From: Paenisporosarcina quisquiliarum
GTDB lineage: Bacteria; Bacillota; Bacilli; Bacillales_A; Planococcaceae
Length of the DNA: 64,000 nucleotides
Assembly (NCBI RefSeq): GCF_027563315.1
Contig: NZ_JAMKBJ010000014.1
Span: 1-64,000 of the forward strand
Direction of reading: 5' to 3'
The notes beneath the pieces are model-generated. The model was not told the DNA's origin, ran no database searches, and saw only the letters and a program-made list of their open reading frames with translations. A program made the position numbers and the translations under genes. Shown here piece by piece: positions 34,873 through 42,892 of this stretch; the first letter of the stretch is position 1, and each line of letters opens with the position of its first letter.

Positions 34873-36147
34873 ATGTTGACTAAATTACTGGACAAAAAAA
34901 GTGTAATTAACTTAATAGATAAGGAAGCAGATATTATTATACCGATTGCGAATGGTGAGCCGATTCAGTTGCTCGATCTATTGGAAGAGCATGCAAGCGA
35001 ACTTAGTGGTGTGAAAATTCATCAAATGTTGGCATTGCATCCCCGAAAGTATATTTTAGGGGAAATGCCTGGTCAGCTTTCGCATGTATCGTACTTTTTA
35101 AGTGGTGCTACCCGCAAAACGTATCAGCAAGCCAAAATGGAATTAGTGCCAAACAATTTTCATGAGGTGCCGAGAATGCTTTCGAAAGTAACGAAAATGT
35201 CGATGATTTTTTCAGTTGCTTCTCCTATGGACGAGCATGGATATTTTTCACTTGGGACTCAAGCTGATTATGTAGCGGAGTTTATTGGTAAAGTTCCATT
35301 CATTTTGGAAGTAAACCGAAATATGCCCCGTACATTTGGACTCAATCAAATTCATGTAAGTCAGATTGCCGGTTATGTTGAACACGATACGCCATTGGCC
35401 GAAGAAGTGGTTCCGGAAATCGGAGAAAAAGATATGCGCATCGCTGAAAAAGTAGCTGCGGATATTCAGGACGGTGATACCCTTCAAATTGGGATAGGAT
35501 CAGTTCCGAATGCGGTAATGAGTTTATTGAAAAATCACCGCAACTTAGGAATCCATACGGAAATGCTGCCAGATGGGATTGTGGATTTGGTCGAATCTGG
35601 CGCAATTGATGGGACGAAAAAGTTCACGAACAAAGGAAAGATTGTTGCGACATTTGCGTATGGAACGAAGCGTTTATATGATTTTATCAACAACAATCCA
35701 TCGGTAGAGTTTTTACCTGTAAGTGTGGTGAATGATCCGCGTGAAATCGCCAAAGAAGAAAATATCGTATCCATCAATGCTACTACTGAGGTTGATTTAT
35801 ATGGGCAATGTGCTTCGGAAACGGTTGGTGGAAAATACTATTCTTCAAGTGGCGGGCAAATTGATTTTGCAAGAGGCGTTCGTTTTGCGAATAACGGCAA
35901 AGGTTTCATTTGTATGCATTCCACTGCCAAGAACGATTCCATTTCGAGAATCAAGTTGGATTTAACCCCAGGTTCGGTTGTCACGACCGGAAAAAATGAT
36001 GTCGACAATGTGGTCACAGAATACGGAATCGCCCGATTGCATGGTCGTTCAATCAGTGACCGGGCTAAACAATTAATCAGTATTGCACATCCAAAATTCA
36101 GAGCTGAACTGACTGCTCAGGCCATCGAACGAGGAATTATTAATTAA
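34873..36147 (+). CDS. Acetyl-CoA hydrolase/CoA-transferase family protein
   Basis: A 424-residue member of the acetyl-CoA hydrolase / 4-hydroxybutyrate CoA-transferase family. Typical stretches are LQIGIGSVPNAVMSLL near 203, HTEMLPDGIVDLVESGAI just after, and ASETVGGKYYSSSGGQIDFARG. The HTEML glutamate region is where the family forms its CoA thioester intermediate. Whether it hydrolyses acetyl-CoA or transfers CoA between acids cannot be told. ATG follows AGGAG. Single gene with a strong terminator. Confidence 0.88.
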   Translation: MLTKLLDKKSVINLIDKEADIIIPIANGEPIQLLDLLEEHASELSGVKIHQMLALHPRKYILGEMPGQLSHVSYFLSGATRKTYQQAKMELVPNNFHEVPRMLSKVTKMSMIFSVASPMDEHGYFSLGTQADYVAEFIGKVPFILEVNRNMPRTFGLNQIHVSQIAGYVEHDTPLAEEVVPEIGEKDMRIAEKVAADIQDGDTLQIGIGSVPNAVMSLLKNHRNLGIHTEMLPDGIVDLVESGAIDGTKKFTNKGKIVATFAYGTKRLYDFINNNPSVEFLPVSVVNDPREIAKEENIVSINATTEVDLYGQCASETVGGKYYSSSGGQIDFARGVRFANNGKGFICMHSTAKNDSISRIKLDLTPGSVVTTGKNDVDNVVTEYGIARLHGRSISDRAKQLISIAHPKFRAELTAQAIERGIIN

Positions 36148-36151
36148 ATTC

Positions 36152-36207
36152 AAAAAGCGCCAGACCTTTAGAGAGCAACTCGAACCTCTAAGGGTCTGGC
36201 GTTTTTT
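36152..36207 (+). terminator. Terminator after the acetyl-CoA hydrolase gene
   Basis: AAAAAGCGCCAGACCTTTAG pairs with CTAAGGGTCTGGCGTTTTT. Confidence 0.94.
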
Positions 36208-36287
36208 GAAAGATAAGAAAGTATATAATTTTCATTTCCCTAAATTCAGTGGTTGAGGTATTTTGCGCAAAAAGATCATTAATATTG

Positions 36288-36476
36288 TTGATTTCCGTTT
36301 CAGGCGGACGCTTTCCGCGGGGCGGGAGGTGAGCCTCCTCAGGCCAACAGGATGTTGGTCACAAAGGCGTTGTCATACGATGTGGCGTTCTTAGCCTTTG
36401 TTCATTTTCGCAATCTGCGGGGTCTCACCTGTCCCGCTAATCCCGCTGGAGTCGCCGCCTTCCACTACAATCCATG
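36288..36476 (+). repeat. Structured intergenic repeat R1
   Basis: Begins TTGATTTCCGTTTCAGGCGG and ends near GAGTCGCCGCCTTCCACTAC. Its end blocks match those of R2 nearby in opposite orientation. The two ends can pair (GGCGG at 36303 with CCGCC at 36455). GC content is well above the surroundings. Repeats of this look are common between genes in Bacillales. No gene is seen in it. Confidence 0.75.
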
Positions 36477-36597
36477 AAGTGAGTGTAATCAACAAGAAGA
36501 TCTGTCAATAACGAATTGCTAAGACACGAATAAATGATTCTAAGTTAAGTTAGAGATAGAACCAATCTGTTACCGTAGTTGCCATCTAGAATAGTTG

Positions 36598-36810
36598 ATT
36601 GAAGCGCAGGTGGCGACTTCTGCGGGATTAGCAGATGTTTTCTGCACCGAAAGCGAAGCGGCAGGTGCATGAGCTGAAGGCCCCGCAGGAAAGAAGCTGG
36701 CCAATAGCCAGTATCTTTGCGACGAGTAACCGCAGGAGCACATGTTTTTGCAGTGACGAGGAGACTGAAGCCATGCCCGCGAAAAGCGTCCACCGTAGCG
36801 GAAATCAATA
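36598..36810 (-). repeat. Structured intergenic repeat R2
   Basis: Read on the minus strand it begins TTGATTTCCGCTACGGTGG and ends near GAAGTCGCCACCTGCGC. It is an inverted, diverged relative of R1. The end pairing is GGTGG with CCACC, a compensated change relative to R1. The open frame across it has no ribosome site and is rejected as a gene. Confidence 0.75.
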
Positions 36811-37120
36811 GATTTCTATGGTTACATTTCAAAAGGACCGGGGAGAATAGCTTAAGCTGTAGACCCCTGTAGGTAGCTGAAGCCGAGCCGAGAAAGCGAA
36901 GTGGCGAACCCTGCTAATTTTTTGTGAGTGTCAAATAATCATGGGCTAAAAACTAATCGAATGGAAAATAATATTGAAAACTGTATTTATTATGAGACAT
37001 ATGAAGGAGGTTATCTAAAAGGATTGTCGAATTCTATATCCTATATAAAACTAAAGATACAGACATTTAATGAAAGAGACCTTTAATGTGGCAAATCATA
37101 CAGATGGGAGATTTATCTTT
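36811..37120 (+). other. Intergenic stretch before the SnoaL-like gene
   Basis: No gene is recognised. A GC-rich block at about 36836-36920 (GGGGAGAATAGC to GCGAACCC) could fold but does not form a tRNA. It may be a further fragment of the local repeat family. The remainder is AT-rich. Confidence 0.4.
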
Positions 37121-37501
37121 ATGAAAAATCAGCTCACCCTTATCGTTGCCGCAAAGTGGCAGCAATATTTGAACGAACGTAAGTATGAGGAATTGCTTAA
37201 GCTGACGAAAGCAAACATTGAGGTAGTTGATGATAATCAAGGATCAAATTTCGGACATAAAGCTTTGCTGGATTGCATTAATCGGACGGGTCTTACTTTA
37301 TTGACAGTAAACAGTTATGTTAATGAGGAAAAATTGATTTTAAAACATCGAAGAATTTGGAAGAGTGAAGATGGAGAGAATATAAAAGAAGCACTTGTAT
37401 ATTCGTATATCAAGATGAATAACGGCAAAGTTGCATACATCCAGTGTTTTAATGATTCAGAAGAGGCTGAGAAGGCCAGTGGGATTTCAATTCCAAATTG
37501 A
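37121..37501 (+). CDS. SnoaL/NTF2-like domain protein
   Basis: A 126-residue protein with the layout of the NTF2-like fold: an N-terminal helix with KWQQYLNERKYEELLKL, then strands containing IEVVDDNQGSNFGHKALLD and VNEEKLILKHRRIWK. Such proteins can be enzymes, immunity proteins or stress proteins; nothing here decides. The start is ATG at 37121 with a weak GGGAG eleven bases earlier. A longer reading from 37070 is less likely. Confidence 0.6.
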   Translation: MKNQLTLIVAAKWQQYLNERKYEELLKLTKANIEVVDDNQGSNFGHKALLDCINRTGLTLLTVNSYVNEEKLILKHRRIWKSEDGENIKEALVYSYIKMNNGKVAYIQCFNDSEEAEKASGISIPN

Positions 37502-37588
37502 AACCAAAGTTATCTTTTGACCGTATACAGAAGTTATAAGGTTAATGGGAATGCAAGATAACGTAACTAATGAAATAGAGGTGAATGT

Positions 37589-37852
37589 ATGGATAATTTA
37601 ATAGGGTTAATTGCCGTCGTTATGGTATTTTCAATTCCACTTACAGCCATAATTTTGGGGCATCTTCGAGGTAGTCAAAAGTTGAGAGCGAAAATGCTGA
37701 AAGATGAATTGGAACTGGAAAAATTGAGAGGTCAAAACTTTATCGCAGAAACAGAGAAAATGCGTCTTGAATTAGAGAAATTGACCTTAGATTTCAAGAA
37801 AACGGAAGATCCTGTTCTGATTGAGCTTCAAAAAGACAAAATACACGTTTAA
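37589..37852 (+). CDS. Small membrane-anchored coiled-coil protein
   Basis: An 87-residue protein with one N-terminal membrane segment (about 4-24), then a highly charged helical tail with heptad character (KDELELEKLRGQNFIAETEK) likely to form a coiled coil in the cytoplasm. Function unknown. ATG follows GAGGTG. A strong terminator shared with the convergent glutamate dehydrogenase gene follows. Confidence 0.72.
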   Translation: MDNLIGLIAVVMVFSIPLTAIILGHLRGSQKLRAKMLKDELELEKLRGQNFIAETEKMRLELEKLTLDFKKTEDPVLIELQKDKIHV

Positions 37853-37858
37853 TCATAA

Positions 37859-37898
37859 AAAAAGTCGCAAGCTGAAACGAATCAGCTTGCGGCTTTTT
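37859..37898. terminator. Bidirectional terminator before the glutamate dehydrogenase gene
   Basis: AAAGTCGCAAGCTGA pairs with TCAGCTTGCGGCTTT, with T runs on both sides. Confidence 0.92.
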
Positions 37899-37902
37899 GT
37901 TT

Positions 37903-39282
37903 TTAATAAAGTTTACCTTGTTTGTATAAAACAGTCGATAAACGCGTTACCGAGTGAATGTAACAGTTTTGACGGAGCGGGAATGGGTCGCCAAAATATT
38001 GTGGAAGGATGATGTCCATGGTGTTCTTCATTTTTTCAAGCAATTGGGTGTGGACTTGTTCTTCTGTATAGAATTGCGTCTCGCGTCCCTGCAACCATTC
38101 CAGGTAAGAAACAATTACTCCTCCGGCATTCGCTAAAATGTCAGGAATGATGACAACACCTTTTTCGCTTAAATAATCATCAGCTTCTTTAGTAGTTGGT
38201 GCATTTGCGCCTTCGACGATGATACGAGCTTTAATTTGTTCCTTATTTTGATCTGTCAGCTGATTTTCAAGCGCCGCAAGGAATAATACATCCACGTTCA
38301 TTGTTAAAATTTCTTCCCGAGAACGAATTTCAGCACTTACATTTATTTCTTTCAATTGTTCAGGGGTTGTAGGTAAATCCCCTCGATTAGTGGCTGTAAA
38401 GTTCACGAGTGCAGGTATATCCAATCCGTCTGCATTGAATAATGTAACGTTGCGGTCGCTTACCGCTACGACTTTGTTTTGGATATGCTGGCAACGGAAT
38501 GCCTCCAGGGCTGTCACTGAACCTACATTTCCAAATCCTTGTACAGCGACATTTAACGGTCGATCCACGTACTCTACCGCAGTCTTGGCAAAAGGATTGG
38601 ATGATGCGGCAAGTGTTTCTTCGTTTGGTTTTACATAGTCATTTAATAAGTAACGGAAAGTGAAGTAGACGCCTTTACCGGTCGCTTCACGTCTCCCTAA
38701 AGACCCGCCGTTGACAACGCTTTTCCCTGTAAAACTTCCAAGGTAAGGTTGACCTTGATTGATTTTTTTGTATTCAGCCATCATCCAGTCCATTTCACGC
38801 TCTCCTGAGCCGACATCCGGTGCGGGAATATCTTTGTCCGGACCTAGGACATTGTTGAAATAGCGGACGTACTTAATGCAAATACGTTGCAGCTCCCGTT
38901 CGGTAAAGGCTTTGGGATCAATGATGATTCCACCTTTACCGCCTCCAAAGGGAACGTTGTGCAAGGCATTTTTTAACGTCATCAAAAAGGCTAAGTTCAC
39001 GACTTCTTCTTCGTTTACGGACTCATGAAAACGAATGCCGCCCTTGTATGGACCCAGTGCATCATTATGATGGACACGGTAAGAGGGAATGCGTATAACT
39101 TCGCCTTCTTCCAGTGGGATCCGCAGAAATGATTTATGTATTTGATTCGGTGTTGATAGGATTGCGCTGAGTGAAGTGAAGGCGGTTTTTCGCATATCGC
39201 CTTTTAATTCAGGCAGAAACGTTTCGTTTTCCAATAAGGCATTCAATGATTGTTGAACAATCGTTCTTGTTTGTTCTTCCAT
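37903..39282 (-). CDS. Glu/Leu/Phe/Val-type (glutamate) dehydrogenase
   Basis: A 459-residue dehydrogenase of the Glu/Leu/Phe/Val family. The catalytic lysine lies in NVPFGGGKGGI, the conserved acid in DIPAPDVGSGEREM, and the NAD(P) fold begins at NVAVQGFGNVGS. The size and KGGIRFHESVNEEEV segment favour glutamate dehydrogenase, interconverting glutamate and 2-oxoglutarate plus ammonium. It is somewhat longer than RocG/GudB because of an extended C terminus. Cofactor preference is not clear. ATG follows CGGAGG. Monocistronic. Confidence 0.85.
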   Translation of the reverse strand: MEEQTRTIVQQSLNALLENETFLPELKGDMRKTAFTSLSAILSTPNQIHKSFLRIPLEEGEVIRIPSYRVHHNDALGPYKGGIRFHESVNEEEVVNLAFLMTLKNALHNVPFGGGKGGIIIDPKAFTERELQRICIKYVRYFNNVLGPDKDIPAPDVGSGEREMDWMMAEYKKINQGQPYLGSFTGKSVVNGGSLGRREATGKGVYFTFRYLLNDYVKPNEETLAASSNPFAKTAVEYVDRPLNVAVQGFGNVGSVTALEAFRCQHIQNKVVAVSDRNVTLFNADGLDIPALVNFTATNRGDLPTTPEQLKEINVSAEIRSREEILTMNVDVLFLAALENQLTDQNKEQIKARIIVEGANAPTTKEADDYLSEKGVVIIPDILANAGGVIVSYLEWLQGRETQFYTEEQVHTQLLEKMKNTMDIILPQYFGDPFPLRQNCYIHSVTRLSTVLYKQGKLY

Positions 39283-39355
39283 GTGTGAAGCACCTCCGAA
39301 TAGAATTTCGTTCTAGTTTTATTTATACCCTACGAGATTGTGGATAAAACGGATA

Positions 39356-39384
39356 AAACCCATCAGCAGGACTGATGGGCTTTC
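39356..39384. terminator. Hairpin upstream of the glutamate dehydrogenase gene
   Basis: AAACCCATCAG / CTGATGGGCTTT stem between two minus-strand genes. It may end transcription of the upstream 39.5-kb gene. Confidence 0.55.
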
Positions 39385-39482
39385 CCGAAGAAGTGTGAAT
39401 TTATCGGATAGGTGGCTGAGAGAATGCCCGGCCACTTTTAGGGAATGCTGTTAATGAAAAACGTTTTTGTTCTTTAAGTTTA

Positions 39483-39743
39483 TTAGTGAAGGCGGTTCAG
39501 TTTTTCCTTTTGTTGGTTTAACTGATCCTGAAGGGAGCTAATCGGGTCTGATTGCCCTTGGTTTTTCAACGCATTTTCAACCGCTCGATCCGCACGCTCA
39601 AGCATTTCATGTGCTTGGTGGATGAATTGCTCAGATGGGTTCGTTAATGCTTGTCCTACCGCCATACTGGCGTTCTCGATGGAATTAGTCAATTGACCAA
39701 TGATTGTATCTTCTTTCCAACTCATTTGAGTATGATCTTCCAT
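39483..39743 (-). CDS. Small helical soluble protein of unknown function
   Basis: An 86-residue protein, hydrophilic and probably all helical, with AHEMLERADRAVENALKNQG in the middle and a coiled C terminus. It is reminiscent of short DUF2564-type Bacillales proteins, but I am not sure. ATG at 39743 follows AAGGAGG, so it is very likely translated. Confidence 0.68.
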   Translation of the reverse strand: MEDHTQMSWKEDTIIGQLTNSIENASMAVGQALTNPSEQFIHQAHEMLERADRAVENALKNQGQSDPISSLQDQLNQQKEKLNRLH

Positions 39744-39842
39744 TGAAAGTCCTCCTTAAATTCAACTAATAAATAAATTAATTAATCCATCTTACTATGG
39801 CAATATTTGCTCGAATTATTCATTAAAAGGATAAATATAAAA

Positions 39843-39867
39843 AACCGGGCAAATAGATGCCCGGTCC
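39843..39867 (-). terminator. Terminator of the ASCH/DUF2269 operon
   Basis: ACCGGGCA / TGCCCGGT stem followed on the minus strand by TTTTTT. It lies beyond repeat R3, which is therefore transcribed as part of the 3' untranslated region. Confidence 0.78.
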
Positions 39868-39893
39868 TTAAGAAGAGTATACATTGCAACCTG

Positions 39894-40045
39894 TTGATTT
39901 TCGCGGGCGTGGATTCAGTCTCCTCGTCACTACAAAAACATGTGCTCCTGCGGTTACTCGTCGCAAAGAGACTGGCTTTTGGCCAGCATGCTCCTGCGGT
40001 TACTCGTCGCAAAGATAATGGCTCTTGGCCAGCATCTTTCCTGCG
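39894..40045 (+). repeat. Truncated structured repeat R3 with internal 46-bp tandem duplication
   Basis: Shares blocks such as TCAGTCTCCTCGTCACT and CTCCTGCGGTTACTCGTCGC with R2 but lacks much of its 5' arm and the 3' half. A 46-bp segment is duplicated in tandem (39944-39989 and 39990-40035). It abuts the stop codon of the DUF2269-like gene. Confidence 0.75.
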
Positions 40046-40055
40046 TCGACTTGAT

Positions 40056-40496
40056 CTACCACATAGTTGGCTTTATCACCATTAATGCGAGCATAAGTAC
40101 TAATAAAATAATATAAATCCACGTAGCTTTACGAAGCTTCTTAATTAAAAAAACACGGTCAGCTTCATTGTCATCAAATTTCTTGAGTGTACTTGAAAAT
40201 GCACGGGCAAGAAAGAAAATGGAAACTACCATCAGTGCAATCGTCATCACGATCCATGGAGTATGCCATGGCCATGGTCCGAAGATTACGAGTAAAACGC
40301 CGGAGCCGACAAGGACATGCCCAGCATGTTTGATGAGACGAACGACTGAACGGAAAATAGAGATATGCGTCTGATCAAGCAGGCGGTCACTTTCTTGCAT
40401 TTTCCTTAGAACGGCAAATAATACAAACAAGGGACCAACTGACAAGACCGCACTTAAAACATGGATGAAGACGATGTAAATGTAATAATCATTCAT
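40056..40496 (-). CDS. DUF2269-like integral membrane protein
   Basis: A 146-residue protein with four membrane segments (about 5-27, 55-72, 78-96 and 122-143). The pattern FIHVLSAVLSVGPLFVLFAV, with His in the first segment, fits the DUF2269/CopD-like membrane proteins. Function unknown. It starts three bases after the ASCH gene stop, so the two are co-transcribed. Its last codons touch repeat R3. Confidence 0.7.
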   Translation of the reverse strand: MNDYYIYIVFIHVLSAVLSVGPLFVLFAVLRKMQESDRLLDQTHISIFRSVVRLIKHAGHVLVGSGVLLVIFGPWPWHTPWIVMTIALMVVSIFFLARAFSSTLKKFDDNEADRVFLIKKLRKATWIYIILLVLMLALMVIKPTMW

Positions 40497-40499
40497 GGC

Positions 40500-40847
40500 T
40501 TAAGCGTTTACCGGTGAAAATTCATGAACCCAGACAGTCATTGTCGGCAACCAAGGCATTCTAGGATGATAAGACAAAATGGATTGTTTGTATTCTTCTA
40601 CAGTTTGAAAACCTTCATGACGGGCATGTTCGTCAGTTAATTCACCCAATGTCTGGATGTATACATTGTTGATGATGAATGACTGTCCTTTTAACTCCAT
40701 GATTTCTCCGATATCAGCATATCGTCCGTTACGACGCGTTGCTGTTTTTTCTCCATTAAGCACTTTTTCAATATCTGATTCCATTGTAATTAAGCGTTCG
40801 ATTGAACACGTCTTTGGTGGTAAATTAGTTTGATCTGAATGGGTCAT
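40500..40847 (-). CDS. ASCH-domain protein
   Basis: A 115-residue protein built of an ASCH (PUA-like) domain. The signature is VLNGEKTATRRNGRYADIGE, with the basic residues proposed to bind RNA, followed by ELTDEHARHEGFQTVEEYK. ASCH proteins are predicted RNA-binding regulators, and some have amidohydrolase activity. The role here is unknown. First gene of a two-gene operon with the DUF2269-like membrane protein. ATG follows AAGGCGG. Confidence 0.82.
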   Translation of the reverse strand: MTHSDQTNLPPKTCSIERLITMESDIEKVLNGEKTATRRNGRYADIGEIMELKGQSFIINNVYIQTLGELTDEHARHEGFQTVEEYKQSILSYHPRMPWLPTMTVWVHEFSPVNA

Positions 40848-40979
40848 GTAATTCCGCCTTCTTCTATAAGTTAGTTTAATTTCTTTAATGGGTATCTTGA
40901 GAATAAAGTATACCTTTTCTAAGTGTACACCTTAAAAAGAGTTTGGACTATGAGTTGCAGTAATTAAGGAGGTTTCTAA

Positions 40980-41909
40980 ATGGTCGAAAATACAAATGAA
41001 ACAGTATTGGCAACGAGAACGGTGAATTACATAGAAAAATTGGCTGGTACACACCCAGGCTATCGTCGAGCGCATGCCAAGGGTGTATTATTTCAAGCAA
41101 CCTTCACGCCGACGGGCAAGGCATCCCACTATACTAAGGCCGCTCATTTAACCAGAAATGAGGTTTCAGCGATTGTTCGCTTTTCAAACAGCTCTCCTAA
41201 CCCTGCGACAGCAGATGCCCTTGCTGCTGTAAAAGGAATGTCTGTACAATTTCAATTACCTGAAGGAGACATCCATAGCTTAGTGGGAATCACTTTGCCG
41301 ATTTTCGTCACGAAGTCACCTCAGACCTTTTTTGACATGTTAAAGACGATCACGTCATTCAAAGAAGGTAAACCGGATTTTAAAGAGATGGTTAAACTAT
41401 TTGCGACTTATCCGGAAAGTCGGGCTGCTTTTCAAATGATACGAAAACTCAAGCACACGAAGAGTTATGCAAAGGGTCGATATTACGCCGTGCATGCATT
41501 TTATTTGATTAATGAGGAAGGCGAGCGTACACCTGTGAAGTTTGAATGGGAACCGGAACTGGGAGTCGAAACTTTCACAGTGAAAGAATTGGCGACATTG
41601 CCTCCTGATTACCTGGAAGCCGAGCTTGCACAACGTTTAAAAACAGAGGAAGTGCGCTTCCGTCTACATATCGTAATAGGGGAAGAACACGATCCGACGG
41701 ACGATCCGACGAAAGAATGGCCAAAAGAGCGGACGCGAATTGATGCCGGTGTATTAAGTATCCATGCAAAAGAAATGATCAAAGACGATACATTTATCTT
41801 TGATCCAACCATCTTACCCACAGGAATTGAATGTTCGGACGATGAAATTCTGCCATTTCGTAAAGATGCTTATGCAGTTTCTTATGAAAGACGAAGAAAA
41901 GGGCAGTGA
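40980..41909 (+). CDS. Catalase-family heme peroxidase (mini-catalase)
   Basis: A 309-residue short catalase-related protein (SrpA/catalase-related peroxidase type), much smaller than the usual 480-residue monofunctional catalase. The distal histidine is His32 in YRRAHAKG, the next conserved Asn/Ser block is VRFSNSSPNP, and the heme-ligand tyrosine is Tyr298 in FRKDAYAVSYERR. It probably reduces organic peroxides with little true catalase activity. No signal peptide is seen, so it is cytoplasmic. ATG at 40980 follows AAGGAGG. Single gene. Confidence 0.88.
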   Translation: MVENTNETVLATRTVNYIEKLAGTHPGYRRAHAKGVLFQATFTPTGKASHYTKAAHLTRNEVSAIVRFSNSSPNPATADALAAVKGMSVQFQLPEGDIHSLVGITLPIFVTKSPQTFFDMLKTITSFKEGKPDFKEMVKLFATYPESRAAFQMIRKLKHTKSYAKGRYYAVHAFYLINEEGERTPVKFEWEPELGVETFTVKELATLPPDYLEAELAQRLKTEEVRFRLHIVIGEEHDPTDDPTKEWPKERTRIDAGVLSIHAKEMIKDDTFIFDPTILPTGIECSDDEILPFRKDAYAVSYERRRKGQ

Positions 41910-41917
41910 GGGAAAAG

Positions 41918-41995
41918 TTATGCACGGATAAATGGTCAACTGTCCACAAAATGTGTATAGGTCGGCAATTTGGTCGGTTATCCACATGTGGATAA
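41918..41995. promoter_or_regulatory. Cluster of DnaA boxes
   Basis: TTATCCACA (41978-41986) and its exact inverse TGTGGATAA (41987-41995) lie head to head as an 18-bp perfect palindrome, both full matches to the DnaA box TTATNCACA. Two one-mismatch boxes lie upstream: TTATGCACG (41918-41926) and TGTGTATAG (41952-41960, minus strand). No replication genes are nearby, so an origin is unlikely. Confidence 0.65.
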
Positions 41996-42114
41996 TAATT
42001 GAAAAAATCATTGGACTTATTTAAGTGTTTTTCGTTAATTTTAAAGGGGTTGTCGCATACACTATTAATTGCCTACTTAATTAAACATAACAACATAAAG
42101 GAGACCGATCCAAT

Positions 42115-42657
42115 ATGAGTATTGTTGTAATATACGGGAGTACCCGGCCGGATGGAAATACAGAGCAATTAACTAAATATGCAATTGAAGGACTTGAAGT
42201 TGAACAAATTTATTTGCGTGATTATAAAATTGAACCAATTGAAGACCGCCGTCACTCTGAAGGTGGATTCTCGGATGTAGGTGATGATTACAACGGGATA
42301 GTCGAGCGGATGATGAAGCATGACACCTTCATTTTTGCGACACCAATTTATTGGTACAGTATGACAGGGACCATGAAAAACTTTATTGATCGATGGTCTC
42401 ATACGATGCGGGATGAAAAATTCCCTGGTTTTAAAGATCAGCTTGGTACGAAAAAGGCTTATGTTATTGCGGTGGGTGGCGATAATCCACATGTAAAAGG
42501 CTTGCCTCTTATTCAACAATTCAACTACATTTTTGAATTTATGAGCATTTCTTTTGAAGGATATGTACTCGGAAAAGCGAGTCGTCCTGGTGATGTTTCC
42601 ACGGATTCTCGGGCGCACTCGGCTGCCACAGCCATGAATCAAAAATTAAAGGAATAG
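42115..42657 (+). CDS. Flavodoxin-fold NAD(P)H-dependent oxidoreductase (YwqN-like)
   Basis: A 180-residue flavodoxin-fold protein. The FMN phosphate loop is VVIYGSTRPDGNTEQL at the N terminus, and the second flavin contact is FATPIYWYSMTGTMKNFIDRW near residue 75. Size and sequence style match B. subtilis YwqN, a putative FMN oxidoreductase. Electron acceptor unknown. ATG at 42115 follows AAGGAG. A DnaA-box cluster lies about 120 bases upstream. Confidence 0.85.
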   Translation: MSIVVIYGSTRPDGNTEQLTKYAIEGLEVEQIYLRDYKIEPIEDRRHSEGGFSDVGDDYNGIVERMMKHDTFIFATPIYWYSMTGTMKNFIDRWSHTMRDEKFPGFKDQLGTKKAYVIAVGGDNPHVKGLPLIQQFNYIFEFMSISFEGYVLGKASRPGDVSTDSRAHSAATAMNQKLKE

Positions 42658-42892
42658 TGTACTCATGAAAGTGTCAGGTATTTAAAGGAGTTGCAGGGAA
42701 GAAACTTATCCTGCGTATCCTGCAGATTCTTGGCGCTTTTTGTTGTTGAATCGTTCTAATTCACTAGTTTCTTGAATTTTCTATCTTTGATTCGTACGAA
42801 ACTGAATTTTTATTGTATGATAAGAGGATTAAAACCTTTTGAATTGGTCATATCATAGGAATACATATGGATTGGAACGGGAGGAATCGAGG

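Noticed and set aside
36545-36832. A 95-residue coding frame
   Set aside because: It lies across structured repeat R2 with no ribosome site. The matching frame over R3 (39807-40085) has the same origin.
36836-36920. tRNA-like or small RNA gene
   Set aside because: GC-rich and foldable, but no cloverleaf, TTCGA-type T-loop or CCA end could be fitted.
40882-40897. Sigma-B promoter before the mini-catalase (GTTTAA and GGGTAT)
   Set aside because: The two boxes are only 10 bases apart, too close for sigma-B (12-14).
41918-41995. Replication origin
   Set aside because: DnaA boxes are present, but there is no AT-rich unwinding region pattern and no dnaA, dnaN, repA or parA gene near.
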